Source: Akkermansiaceae bacterium UBA2381
GTDB taxonomy: Bacteria; Verrucomicrobiota; Verrucomicrobiia; Verrucomicrobiales; DEV007
Reading direction: 5' to 3'
DNA length: 33,677 bases
NCBI GenBank assembly: GCA_002344215.1
Contig: DDSV01000020.1
Coordinates: 1 to 33,677, forward strand
Below the pieces are notes generated by a model. The model was not told the DNA's origin. It searched no databases and saw nothing but the letters and a program-made list of their open reading frames with translations. Shown one piece after another: positions 24,881-33,653 of this stretch. Numbering within the stretch: position 1 is the first letter of the stretch; each line of letters starts with the position of its first letter. The position numbers and the translations under genes are program-made.

Positions 24881-25587
24881 AATTTCCCGGCACCAATTGT
24901 GACGCGGAAACGTCCCGCGCACTGGAGGAAGTGGGTTTTGTCACGGAGGTCCTTCCCGTCTCCGCGCTCAAACCCGAGAAACTGGTCGGAGTCAGCCTGG
25001 TGGTTTTGTCAGGAGGCTTCAGCTACGGGGACTACGTCATGTCCGGTCGCATCGCCAGTCTCGTGACTGAGCAGAAAATCGGCAAAACGCTCGGCGATTT
25101 CCGTGACAACGGAGGTTACATTCTCGGGATCTGCAACGGCTTCCAGATCCTGACCCAGCTCGACCTGCTTCCCTCGGGCAGTCTCGTCGAGAATGCGAGC
25201 GGACGATTCCAGTGCCAGTGGGTCACCCTGAAAAATCTCGCCCCGAAGAGTCCCTTTCTCACTCATCTCCCCGAAGAGTTCGAGTTTCCCATCGCTCACG
25301 CCGAGGGCCGTCTCGTCACCAAAGAAGCTGCCGAAGCCGCCGGATATATTTCAGGAGGAGTCGCCGCACTGACCTACCGCGACGACGTGAATGGCAGCTT
25401 CGAGCGAATCGCGGGGCTGCAGGATGAGAGCGGTCGTGTCTTCGGACTCATGCCTCACCCCGAACGATTTCTCCACCGTCAGGATCACTATGACCCTGAC
25501 TGGAAAGGAACCGGCGAAGACGAGTCCCGTGGCAGCGGCTATTACTTTTTCCGCTCCCTCCATGAATCCATTACCAAGTCGAACTGA
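24850..25587 (+). CDS. purQ: FGAM synthase glutaminase subunit
   Basis: PurQ releases ammonia from glutamine for PurL. The 245-residue class I amidotransferase starts at MEERPCAVLLKFPGTNCD, inside the end of purL, rather than at the Met at 24799. Family marks are SGGFSYGDYVMSGRIA, the nucleophile Cys in GICNGFQIL (residue 95) and the His-Glu pair in LMPHPERF (203 and 205). The C-terminus (after RFLHRQDHY) is longer than in typical PurQ and ends with SGYYFFRSLHESI. It abuts purM without a gap (TGA then ATG). Confidence 0.96.
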   Translation: MEERPCAVLLKFPGTNCDAETSRALEEVGFVTEVLPVSALKPEKLVGVSLVVLSGGFSYGDYVMSGRIASLVTEQKIGKTLGDFRDNGGYILGICNGFQILTQLDLLPSGSLVENASGRFQCQWVTLKNLAPKSPFLTHLPEEFEFPIAHAEGRLVTKEAAEAAGYISGGVAALTYRDDVNGSFERIAGLQDESGRVFGLMPHPERFLHRQDHYDPDWKGTGEDESRGSGYYFFRSLHESITKSN

Positions 25588-26580
25588 ATGAGCAGCGAAT
25601 TTACCTACAAGGCCGCAGGCGTGGACATCAAAGAGGCGGCCGCGCTCGTCGGAGACATCGGTGAGCTTCGCCGCAGCACCGAGGGGAAACGATCCCTCAT
25701 GGGAGCCTTCGGACTTTTTGCGGCGAGCTACGATCTCAGCGCCTACAAAAATCCCGTCATCATGACCGGATGCGACGGCGTCGGCACGAAGTTGGAGCTT
25801 CTGCTGGAGCACGATCAGCTTGAGATCGCGGGCAAGGACCTCGTCGCGATGAACGTGAACGACATCCTCACCACCGGGGGTGACCCGCTCATGTTCCTCG
25901 ATTACGTCGGAATCGGTCGCATCGACAAAGTGAAGATCAAACGCCTCATCGCCGGCATGGCCGAGCACCTTGCGAGTTGCGACTGTATCCTCGCCGGAGG
26001 TGAGACCGCCGAGATGCCAGGCATCGTGCCTGACGGCATCATCGAACTCAGTGGTTTCTGCGTCGGCGCCGCCGAGAAGTCAGAGCTCATCGATCCGACC
26101 CGTATCGAGGTGGGAGACAAGCTCATCGGATATCCCTCGGACGGTCTTCATGCCAACGGCTGGAGCCTTGTTCGCAAGATTCTGAAGGCCAACCCCGGCC
26201 TCATCAATGACGACGAGTGGGTCGAGTTCCTCGCTCCGACGCGCCTTTACCATGATGTCCTTGCCGGACTGCGCGAGCACTCCATTGACATCAAGGCGAT
26301 GGCCCATATCACCGGCGGAGGACTTCCCGAGAACCTCGAGCGACTCCTCGCCGAAAAGGGTGCCTCCATCACGATTCCTCGCTGGAAGCTCGGCGCGATC
26401 CCGAAAGTCCTCGCCTTTGTCGACGACGCCGAGGCGGTCAATACTTTCAACATGGGTTGGGGATGGGTTGCCATCGTTCCTGCCGCTCAGGCGGAGGCTG
26501 CGGCCGCCTTCCACCCGGGAGCCCGCGTCATCGGTGAGATCGACGCGTCCGGAACTGTCCGGGTTGAGATCGCTAACTAA
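25588..26580 (+). CDS. purM: Phosphoribosylformylglycinamidine cyclo-ligase (AIR synthetase)
   Basis: PurM closes the imidazole ring, turning FGAM into AIR with ATP. The 330-residue product has the standard landmarks: YKAAGVDI at the start, MTGCDGVGTKLELL, the metal-binding MNVNDILTTGGDPLMFLDY, CILAGGETAEMPG, a YPSDGLHANGWSLVRKIL segment, and the late HITGGGLPENLERLL with NMGWGWVAIV. Length and domain order are normal. It starts directly after the purQ stop and is followed by purF six bases later, so it is inside the same transcript. Confidence 0.97.
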   Translation: MSSEFTYKAAGVDIKEAAALVGDIGELRRSTEGKRSLMGAFGLFAASYDLSAYKNPVIMTGCDGVGTKLELLLEHDQLEIAGKDLVAMNVNDILTTGGDPLMFLDYVGIGRIDKVKIKRLIAGMAEHLASCDCILAGGETAEMPGIVPDGIIELSGFCVGAAEKSELIDPTRIEVGDKLIGYPSDGLHANGWSLVRKILKANPGLINDDEWVEFLAPTRLYHDVLAGLREHSIDIKAMAHITGGGLPENLERLLAEKGASITIPRWKLGAIPKVLAFVDDAEAVNTFNMGWGWVAIVPAAQAEAAAAFHPGARVIGEIDASGTVRVEIAN

Positions 26581-26586
26581 CATTTC

Positions 26587-28512
26587 ATGAGTGACTCCCT
26601 CCATCACGAGTGCGGAATAGCCTTCGTGAGGCTCAAGAAAGATCTCGCGTACTATCACGATCGCTACGGCACCTGCCTGTGGGGTTTTCAACGGCTCTAT
26701 CTGCTCATGGAAAAGCAGCACAACCGGGGCCAGGATGGCGTCGGGGTCGGTTGCTGCAAGCTGGATGTGCCGCTCGGTCAGCCCTATCTCTTCCGCGAAC
26801 GAAGTGCGGACCGCGACTCGCTCATCCGGGTGATGGAAGATCAGCTCCGCGAGTTGAAAAAACTGGAGCGTAAGGGAATTCTCGATCCGAACGATCCCGA
26901 GTCATTCAAAAAGAATTTCGACTTCGGCGGTGAAGTGCTCATCGGTCACCTTCGCTACGGAACCTCGGGCACCTTCGGCAGCGGTGGCTGTCATCCCTAT
27001 GTGAGGCGCACGAACTACCCGACAAAGACCCTCATGGTCGCGGGTAACTTTAACATGACCAACGCCCGCGATCTTAATCATCACCTGATTGATCGCGGCC
27101 AGCACCCTGTATTCGACACCGATACCCAGACCGTGCTGGAAGAGATCGGGTATCATCTCGACGAAGTGCATGATGCGATCTTCCGGCGGGAGCGTGATGC
27201 CGGGACCGATGGAACCAGGATTCCATCGATCATTTCGGAGGAGATGGACCTCTCCCGGATTCTGAGCAAGTGCGCGAAGATCTGGGATGGAGGATACACC
27301 ATTGCCGGAGTCGTCGGAAATGGAGACGGTTTTGTCCTCCGCGATCCGAATGGAATTCGTCCATGTTTCTACTACGAAAACGACGAGGTCATTGCCTTCG
27401 CGAGCGAGCGGGTCCCGCTCATGACCGTGTTTAATGCCGATGTGGAGGACGTGCGGGAACTGCCGCGCGGTCATGTCGGAGTGATGAAACATTCCGGTGG
27501 TCTCGAAATCAAGCCCTACACCGAAGAGCGCGAATTTACCCCGTGCTCCTTTGAGCGCATCTACTTCTCACGGGGCAACGATCCTGACATTTACCGGGAG
27601 CGGATGCGCCTCGGAGCGAATCTGGTGCCCCAGATCGTGAGTCGCATCGAGAAGGATTTTGACAAGACTGTCTTCAGCTTTATTCCCAACACCGCGGAGA
27701 TTGCCTACTACGGCCTCATGCACGGACTGCGCATGCTCCGTCGTGACCAGGTCAAGGACCAGATCCTCGAGGCGGCCAAAGCAGGGGAACTGAACGAGTC
27801 GACGATCGATAAACTCATTCTTCAGAGCTGGCCGCGGGGCGAGAAGATCGCGCACAAGGACATCAAGCTCCGCACCTTTATCGCCCAGGAAAAAGGCCGC
27901 GACCAGATGGTCTCCCATGTCTACGATGTGACCTATGGACAGATTGCTCCGGGCGAAACCCTCGTGGTGCTGGATGACTCCATTGTCCGCGGAACGACCT
28001 TGAAGGATTCCATCATCAAGATTCTTTCGCGTTTGGATCCGAAGAAAATCATCATTGCCTCAACCGCCCCCCAGATCCGCTATCCCGACTGTTACGGCAT
28101 CGACATGTCCGAGCTCGGAAAGTTTATCGTCTTCAAGGCGGCGGTAAATCTGCTTGAGCGGTCCGGTCAACACAACCGCCTCACCGATATCTACTACCAG
28201 TGTCGCGCCGAGTTGAAGAAGCCGGTCGAGGAAATGGGAAATCCCGTGAAAGCGGTCTACGAACCCTTCACCGAGGAGGAGCTCTCCGCCGAGGTGAGCC
28301 GTCTCGTCACGCCGGAGAACATCCCGTGGAAAGGCGAGGTCGAAGTGATTTTCCAAACCGTCGCAGGACTCAAGGAGGCGATTTCGCAGCACCATGGAGC
28401 CTGGTATTTCACAGGCGACTACCCGACCCCGGGCGGTTACAAGGTCGTCAACCAGGCCTTCGTTGGCTACATGGACAAGACCGGTGAACGTCCCTACGAC
28501 GTGCTGCTGTAG
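26587..28512 (+). CDS. purF: Amidophosphoribosyltransferase, long form
   Basis: PurF makes phosphoribosylamine from PRPP and glutamine, the committed step. Class II amidotransferase: the nucleophile Cys is at residue 9 (HHECGIAF), so the first eight residues must be removed, as in PurF enzymes with a propeptide. The PRPP loop is LVVLDDSIVRGTTLKDSI, and the C-terminal half has the APQIRYPDCYGIDMSELGKF segment. The 641 residues exceed the classical 470-510. An insert at about 72-112 (rich in Arg, Glu and Lys) and a C-terminal extension of roughly 100 residues account for much of the difference. The insert resembles long PurF forms in Bacteroidetes and PVC. Last gene of the purine operon. Confidence 0.95.
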   Translation: MSDSLHHECGIAFVRLKKDLAYYHDRYGTCLWGFQRLYLLMEKQHNRGQDGVGVGCCKLDVPLGQPYLFRERSADRDSLIRVMEDQLRELKKLERKGILDPNDPESFKKNFDFGGEVLIGHLRYGTSGTFGSGGCHPYVRRTNYPTKTLMVAGNFNMTNARDLNHHLIDRGQHPVFDTDTQTVLEEIGYHLDEVHDAIFRRERDAGTDGTRIPSIISEEMDLSRILSKCAKIWDGGYTIAGVVGNGDGFVLRDPNGIRPCFYYENDEVIAFASERVPLMTVFNADVEDVRELPRGHVGVMKHSGGLEIKPYTEEREFTPCSFERIYFSRGNDPDIYRERMRLGANLVPQIVSRIEKDFDKTVFSFIPNTAEIAYYGLMHGLRMLRRDQVKDQILEAAKAGELNESTIDKLILQSWPRGEKIAHKDIKLRTFIAQEKGRDQMVSHVYDVTYGQIAPGETLVVLDDSIVRGTTLKDSIIKILSRLDPKKIIIASTAPQIRYPDCYGIDMSELGKFIVFKAAVNLLERSGQHNRLTDIYYQCRAELKKPVEEMGNPVKAVYEPFTEEELSAEVSRLVTPENIPWKGEVEVIFQTVAGLKEAISQHHGAWYFTGDYPTPGGYKVVNQAFVGYMDKTGERPYDVLL

Positions 28513-28593
28513 GGGCTATCCGCCGTCACAGGAGTAGGGCAGGGCGCATCCGGGATTGAGTCTTTTCCCGAAATCCGCTAGAACGGTTTCAGG

Positions 28594-28622
28594 TCACCGG
28601 AAAAAATTTCATATTCCGGTGA
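28594..28622. promoter_or_regulatory. Inverted repeat between purF and the sigma-factor gene
   Basis: TCACCGGAA (28594-28602) and TTCCGGTGA (28614-28622) form a perfect 9-base inverted repeat around an AT-rich 11-base loop. It has no T-tract. It could be a terminator hairpin for the purine operon, or an operator/promoter element of the sigma operon that starts 85 bases later. Confidence 0.45.
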
Positions 28623-28706
28623 ACTTTCCGGCTCATTTTCGGCACGTCAGTAAAGGAAGCCCCCTTTCTGACGGGAAATCTGAGCGACTCCGACCCTCCA
28701 GCCCCT

Positions 28707-29222
28707 TTGGAAGCCATACAAAATCAACCTGATCTCGAACAACTGTTCCGGGAGTCGGCGGAGGACCTCGCCCGCTACTTCGCGCGGCGTCATGGTGACG
28801 GTTCGGAGTCTCCACAGGATCTGGTTCAGGAGACCTTCCTCGAAATGGCCCGGGGAATGGAGCGCGGCAATCAGCCCCGCTCTTTGCGAGCCTATCTCTT
28901 CGGAGTGGCCCGGCACCTGAGCCTCGCTGCGTGGAAACGCAGGGATCATGAGCGCGACCATGTCGTCGAGGCATCCGCAGATTTCGTCGCCGCCGCCGCT
29001 CCGGACGAACGCGTCAGTGCGGCACGCGAACTGATCGAATCCCTTCCGTCCCTGCATCGCGAAGTGCTCGAACTGCGTTTCACCCAGCAACTCTCCTACG
29101 CCGAAATTGCCGAGTCCCTCGACATCCCCGTCGGCACGGTGCGTTCCCGTCTGCACCACGCGATCGCGATGGTGCGGGAGCGGATTGCGATGGAGGACGC
29201 ACCGATGACCAATGACCAATGA
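28707..29222 (+). CDS. ECF-type RNA polymerase sigma factor
   Basis: A 171-residue sigma-70 family protein with only regions 2 and 4. Region 2 runs through about residues 14-75 (LARYFARRHGDGSESPQDLVQETFLEMARG, RAYLFGVARHLSLAAWKRR). Region 4 is at about 110-158 (LPSLHREVLELRFTQQLSYAEIAESLDIPVGTVRSRLHHAI, with the helix-turn-helix). The start is uncertain: no ATG or GTG lies in the open frame, so I use TTG at 28707; CTG at 28680 is also possible. Its stop overlaps the next gene by 11 bases through a heptamer repeat. The sigma likely controls its own operon with the anti-sigma-like protein and the cytochrome protein. Target promoters unknown. Confidence 0.93.
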   Translation: MEAIQNQPDLEQLFRESAEDLARYFARRHGDGSESPQDLVQETFLEMARGMERGNQPRSLRAYLFGVARHLSLAAWKRRDHERDHVVEASADFVAAAAPDERVSAARELIESLPSLHREVLELRFTQQLSYAEIAESLDIPVGTVRSRLHHAIAMVRERIAMEDAPMTNDQ

Positions 29223-29224
29223 CC
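29205..29224 (+). repeat. 7-bp tandem repeat at the sigma/anti-sigma junction
   Basis: ATGACCA, ATGACCA, ATGACC run in tandem at 29205, 29212 and 29219. Each copy puts an ATG in a different frame: the first is in frame with the sigma gene, the second is the anti-sigma start, and the third is unused. The sigma stop (29220-29222) falls inside the third copy. Confidence 0.9.
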
Positions 29225-29682
29225 TTTCCCCAATGACGACCAAACAACTCGAAGCTCTTCTTATCGATCAGACTCTCGGAGAACTCTCCGAAGAGGCCTC
29301 GGCTCTACTTGAAGCCTATCTTGTCCACTTTCCCGAACGCCGTGGTGAAGCTGATCAGGTTCGTAACGCCATCGCACTGACCGAAACTGCCGTGGTGGCC
29401 CATCCTATTATGCGCGAGGCCGAGGCCGATCCCGTGGCAATCCCGTTTCCAGTGTCCGGTTCATTTTCGCGGGGCCTACTTCGCACCGCTGCCGCCGTCG
29501 CCCTGCTCGGACTCGCTCTCGCGACCGGATTTTTTGCGGGAAAGGGAAGTGTCGAGTCCGGTTCTTCGGTCGAGTCTGTCACCGGTGGCGGGACATCCTC
29601 TGCCCCTTCACCCTGGGCACGCTACCGTTTCGAAGACAACGGCCGACTTGCCGTGACGCTCCCCTCTGATCCAAACTCCTGA
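29212..29682 (+). CDS. Putative anti-sigma factor, single-pass membrane protein
   Basis: A 156-residue protein directly after and overlapping the ECF sigma gene. The cytoplasmic N-terminal part (to about 85) is acidic and helical (LEALLIDQTLGELSEEASALLEAYL). A single membrane helix (about 88-110, LLRTAAAVALLGLALATGFFAG) leads to a Ser/Gly-rich outer stretch and a short tail. No zinc-binding HxxxCxxC of ZAS anti-sigma domains is present. Position, coupling and topology match a membrane anti-sigma of the PVC type, but the function is inferred. The Met at 29233 is an alternative start that begins exactly at TTKQLEALL. Confidence 0.7.
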   Translation: MTNDLSPMTTKQLEALLIDQTLGELSEEASALLEAYLVHFPERRGEADQVRNAIALTETAVVAHPIMREAEADPVAIPFPVSGSFSRGLLRTAAAVALLGLALATGFFAGKGSVESGSSVESVTGGGTSSAPSPWARYRFEDNGRLAVTLPSDPNS

Positions 29683-29692
29683 CAAAACCACC

Positions 29693-31099
29693 GTGAGAAT
29701 TTTCCTCCAGTTCACGGCTCTTCTGCTCCTGCTTGCCCTCGTCGCCTGCGAGCCAAAGGAACGGGCCGAATGGTCACCCGACGGAAGTCGCGCCGCGATC
29801 CTCGCGGATCAGCGTTTGTTTTTCACGGATAGACAGGGAGGACTCTCCGAAGCTCTCGCCGAACACGAGGAGGGATCAGGAGGTGTTCTCGTTGATTCCT
29901 TCGACTGGCTGCCGGATAGCTCGGGGCTCGTCGTGCATCGCGTGCGCCTCGTCCCGCGCTGGGAGGATCTCTCGGCCTTTCTCACCCCGACCGATTCCGC
30001 CCGCGTCGAGTCGCTCGCCGCCCGCATGCCGGAACTTCTGCAGGCGGCCGTGGCGATTCACGGAGACGAGGACCGGGTCGATCAACTCCTGACCAAACTG
30101 CTTCCAGGCGAATCTCTCGCCCTGACAAACGCCCTGCGCCTCTCGCTCATGAAGGACGCTGCCCCGGTTCACGCTGCTCTGGCGGACGCCCCTCTGGCTC
30201 TGGCCTCCCTTGTGTCCGGAGAGAAAGCGGATCACGGATTTCTCCTCCACGAGATCGCCGTGCTTCGTCCTGATTCCGGAAAACCGGCGGAGGTTCTTGC
30301 GCGCGGGTTGCGCGGGGTGCACTCGATGCGCGTCTCGCCGCGCCATCCCTTTGTCGCCTGCGCCTTTGAAACCGGTGAGGGTAGCCTCTACGAACTGGTT
30401 GTCATTCCGCTCGATTCCTCACCGGCGGTGGCGGTCTCGACCGAAGTCACCCGGGCCTTCGACTGGACCCCGGACGGGACCTCGCTGGTATATATGTCAT
30501 CGATATCGAAGGAAAACGGCGGGCTGGTCGAGATCGAGCGACGTCGGATCCTCGACGATCAGGGCAAGCTCACCGATCCCCTTCCGGGTAGTGAGAACGA
30601 CGGCGAACTCGCTTATGCCGTCGTCGCCTTTGCGCCGCGACTCGCCGTGCTTTCGAGCGGGGCAATCCTCTTTGCCAGCCACCCGGCCTCCCTTCCCGCG
30701 GCTGCGGAAGACCTGGAAGAGAGTCCGCGACTTTACCTCCTCCCCGCCGATGGAAGTGCCCCTGTCGCGGTGCCGACCGAAGAGGGTGCCCTGCCCATGG
30801 ACCTCGGCTACTTCGCACCCTCACCCGACGGAAAACGTCTCGCCGTCGTAGAAAGCGGGACCGACGCCGTTGCCGTGATCGATCTGAAGAGCGGAAAAAG
30901 CGAGCTGGTTTCTCCTCCTCATCCGGGCTGGAAGTCGCGCGTTATGCCCTCGTGGAGGAATGCGGAGGAGTTCTCCTTCGTCGCTGCCGACACGGATTCG
31001 GGTCGAATCCGCTGGATGCTCTGGAAGGATGGAGAGACTTCGGATCTCAGCGTAAACTGGCCTGACAAAATCACCCAGGGATGGATGGAAAGAAAATGA
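29693..31099 (+). CDS. Lipoprotein with WD40/TolB-like beta-propeller
   Basis: A 468-residue exported lipoprotein starting at GTG 29693. The lipobox LVAC ends a hydrophobic signal (MRIFLQFTALLLLLALVAC). Several TolB/WD40-type blades can be seen from their SPDGxxxA signatures: WSPDGSRAAILAD, WLPDSSGLVVHRV, WTPDGTSLVYMSS and PSPDGKRLAVVES. A helical insert (about 100-165) interrupts the propeller. Propellers of this kind sense or bind ligands or proteins. Its place between the anti-sigma-like gene and the cytochrome protein suggests a periplasmic partner of one of them. The stop overlaps the next start as ATGA. Confidence 0.82.
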   Translation: MRIFLQFTALLLLLALVACEPKERAEWSPDGSRAAILADQRLFFTDRQGGLSEALAEHEEGSGGVLVDSFDWLPDSSGLVVHRVRLVPRWEDLSAFLTPTDSARVESLAARMPELLQAAVAIHGDEDRVDQLLTKLLPGESLALTNALRLSLMKDAAPVHAALADAPLALASLVSGEKADHGFLLHEIAVLRPDSGKPAEVLARGLRGVHSMRVSPRHPFVACAFETGEGSLYELVVIPLDSSPAVAVSTEVTRAFDWTPDGTSLVYMSSISKENGGLVEIERRRILDDQGKLTDPLPGSENDGELAYAVVAFAPRLAVLSSGAILFASHPASLPAAAEDLEESPRLYLLPADGSAPVAVPTEEGALPMDLGYFAPSPDGKRLAVVESGTDAVAVIDLKSGKSELVSPPHPGWKSRVMPSWRNAEEFSFVAADTDSGRIRWMLWKDGETSDLSVNWPDKITQGWMERK

Positions 31100-33609
31100 T
31101 CACCCGTAAAATTCGCCTCGACGTGGAGAAAAAAAACCACAAGGAAGGGGGCTTGCCAAGCCCCTCGAAAGCCCTCGTGTTGCTCGCCATCCTGGGATTC
31201 TATCCAATGGCTCACGCTTCGGATATCGCCCATTTCGAATCGAAGATCCGTCCCGTCCTCATCGAGAGCTGCTACGAATGTCACTCGGTGGAATCCGGCA
31301 AAGCCAAGGGCGGCCTGCGCCTTGATGACCGCGACGCGGTGCTCCGCGGAGGTGACTCGGGCCCCGCCCTCGTCCCGGGTAAACCGGAGGAAAGCCTTCT
31401 CCTCGCCGCGATCCGGCACAGCGATCCCGATCTCGAAATGCCGCCGCGAAAGGACCGCCTCTCCGACGCCATCCTGAAAGACTTCGAAGAATGGATCACC
31501 AGCGGCGCGGTCGACCCGCGCGAGAGTGCGAATGGAAAAGGCGGACGCACCGGCGACGATTTCGAGAGCCGCAAGCAGCACTGGAGTTTTCGCCCCCCCG
31601 TCGCCCCCGCGATTCCCGCAACAAAACGATCCGACTGGTCGCTCAATGACATTGACACTTTTATCCTGACAAAACTCGAAGAGAGCGCCCTCGAGCCTTC
31701 ACCGGACGCCGATCCTGTGACCCTTCTCCGTCGATTGAGTTTCGACCTCACCGGTTTACCGCCCACCCCTGAAGAGGCCGCCGCCTTCTCCATGGTCAAG
31801 CTTGAGGAAACGGTCGATTCGCTCCTCGCCTCGGATGGCTTCGGAGTGCGCTGGGGGCGTCACTGGCTCGATGTGGTCCGTTACGCAGAGTCGAATGGAA
31901 AGGAGGCCAACCTCACTTATCCTCATGCGTGGCGTTATCGCGACTACGTCATTGATGCCTTTAATCGTGATTTGCCCTATGATCGCTTCCTGACAGAACA
32001 ACTTGCCGGTGATCTTCTCCAGGCAGCCGATGATGCCGAGCGAGCCCGACTCCTCATCGCCACCGGATTTCTCGCGATGGGGGCGAAGGGGCTTACCGAG
32101 TTCAATCCGGTGCAGTTCGCCGCCGATGTTGCCGATGAGCAGATCGATGCATTTTCCCGCGCCTTTCTCGCGAACTCTCTCGCCTGTGCGCGCTGTCATG
32201 ACCACAAGGCCGATCCTGTGACGATGGACGACTACTATGCCCTCGCCGGAGTTTTCAAGAGCACCGAGACCCGTTACGGCACCTGGGTGGATTCGGAAAG
32301 CAACAACGGAGGCAAGCTCATCCGCTTGCCCGAACTGCCCGGCCAGCTGATTCCGAATCCGTCCCTTCCGAAAAAGGAAGTCGAGAAATTGAAGGCCCAG
32401 TTCGCCGAACTCGACGCCCAGGAAAAAGCCGGACGTGAGTTCGCCGAGAAAGCGCGGAAAGAGGGAGTCGACATGCAGAAGGATTTCAACGAGCTCCTCC
32501 GCGAGGCTCTTCGCATCCTCTGGACGCGAGGTCCCATTGTCGGCAAGCTCGAAACCGTCGATGACAATGGCAACGCCCTGCCACTCTGCATGGGGGCGAT
32601 CGAAGCGGAGAAAAAGATCGACTCACCCCGCTACGAACGCGGCGAGATCGCCCATCCGTCCGGGTCCGTGCCCCGGGCTGTGCCTGCGATCTTCGGACTC
32701 GCCAGCGAGGGGCCGGTGCCGCCGGAAACGAGCGGACGTCTTGAGCTCGCGAAGTGGATCACCGATCCCGGGCATCCGCTCACCGCTCGGGTCATGGTCA
32801 ACCGCGTCTGGTCACATCTCTTCGGAGCCGGACTCGTCGAGACGATCGATGACTTCGGCCGCACCGGGGCCGCGCCGAGTCATCCCGAATTGCTGGACCA
32901 TCTCGCGCTGCGTTTTCAGGAGGAAGGTTGGTCGGTCAAGGCTCTCGTCCGCGAAATCGTGCTTTCGCGTGCCTATCGTCAGGCCTCGACCTGGCGGGAG
33001 GAGGCATTTCAGAAAGACCCTGACAATCGACTCCTCTGGCGTTTGCCGAAACGCCGCCTCGACGCCGAGGTCATCCGCGACGCGATGCTCTCAGTATCGG
33101 GCGAGCTCGACCTTTCCCCGCGTCCCGGATCGCTCGTCGCCGAACTAACGAGTCAGTCTGCCGGCATGATCGGCTTCAACAAGGCCATCCCCGAGGACCT
33201 CGACGGTTCGATGCACCGCTCCGTCTACCTGCCCGTGATGCGCGACCAGTTGCCCGACGTGCTGCGACTCTTCGACTTCGCCGAACCCAGCCTCGTCACC
33301 GGCAAACGCGACAGCACCAACGTGCCCCCGCAGTCGCTCTACCTCATGAACAGTGACTTCATCCGCGCGAGGGCGGCGGCACTCGCGAAACGGGTTTCAG
33401 ACAAGGCTGGCAGTAGCGGTGAGCGGGTCAATATTGCCTATCAACGATGTTTCAATCGCGCCCCGAATGAGAGTGAGAAAAAACTTGTCGATGCCTTCTT
33501 CAACGAACCCCTGCCGGAAGGCGCTGATCCCGAAAAAGAGGCCGAAAAGCGACTCGTCGATTTTTGTCAGGCGCTCCTCGCCAGCGCGGATTTTCGGATT
33601 TCGGATTGA
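31096..33609 (+). CDS. Planctomycete-type cytochrome protein (PSCyt1, DUF1549, DUF1553)
   Basis: An 837-residue secreted protein common in Planctomycetes and Verrucomicrobia. The start at 31096 overlaps the lipoprotein stop (ATGA). After a hydrophobic signal (about residues 25-42), a PSCyt1 heme-c site CYECH lies at 59-63, followed by GGLRLDDRDAVLRGGDSGPALVPGKPEES. DUF1549 begins near SLNDIDTFILTKLEESAL, with the LTGLPPTPEE segment, and contains a second CxxCH (CARCHDHKADP). DUF1553 follows, with SGRLELAKWITDPGHPLTARVMVNRVWSHLFG and LPKRRLDAEVIRDAML. No LamG or other insert is present. Family genes usually precede a DUF1501 gene, which would lie beyond the window. The family is thought to act in periplasmic carbohydrate or sulfated-sugar use; role unproven. 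Confidence 0.93.
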   Translation: MITRKIRLDVEKKNHKEGGLPSPSKALVLLAILGFYPMAHASDIAHFESKIRPVLIESCYECHSVESGKAKGGLRLDDRDAVLRGGDSGPALVPGKPEESLLLAAIRHSDPDLEMPPRKDRLSDAILKDFEEWITSGAVDPRESANGKGGRTGDDFESRKQHWSFRPPVAPAIPATKRSDWSLNDIDTFILTKLEESALEPSPDADPVTLLRRLSFDLTGLPPTPEEAAAFSMVKLEETVDSLLASDGFGVRWGRHWLDVVRYAESNGKEANLTYPHAWRYRDYVIDAFNRDLPYDRFLTEQLAGDLLQAADDAERARLLIATGFLAMGAKGLTEFNPVQFAADVADEQIDAFSRAFLANSLACARCHDHKADPVTMDDYYALAGVFKSTETRYGTWVDSESNNGGKLIRLPELPGQLIPNPSLPKKEVEKLKAQFAELDAQEKAGREFAEKARKEGVDMQKDFNELLREALRILWTRGPIVGKLETVDDNGNALPLCMGAIEAEKKIDSPRYERGEIAHPSGSVPRAVPAIFGLASEGPVPPETSGRLELAKWITDPGHPLTARVMVNRVWSHLFGAGLVETIDDFGRTGAAPSHPELLDHLALRFQEEGWSVKALVREIVLSRAYRQASTWREEAFQKDPDNRLLWRLPKRRLDAEVIRDAMLSVSGELDLSPRPGSLVAELTSQSAGMIGFNKAIPEDLDGSMHRSVYLPVMRDQLPDVLRLFDFAEPSLVTGKRDSTNVPPQSLYLMNSDFIRARAAALAKRVSDKAGSSGERVNIAYQRCFNRAPNESEKKLVDAFFNEPLPEGADPEKEAEKRLVDFCQALLASADFRISD

Positions 33610-33653
33610 GCCAAGAATATATCTTCCGCCCATTGACTTCGCAACGCTCCGAT

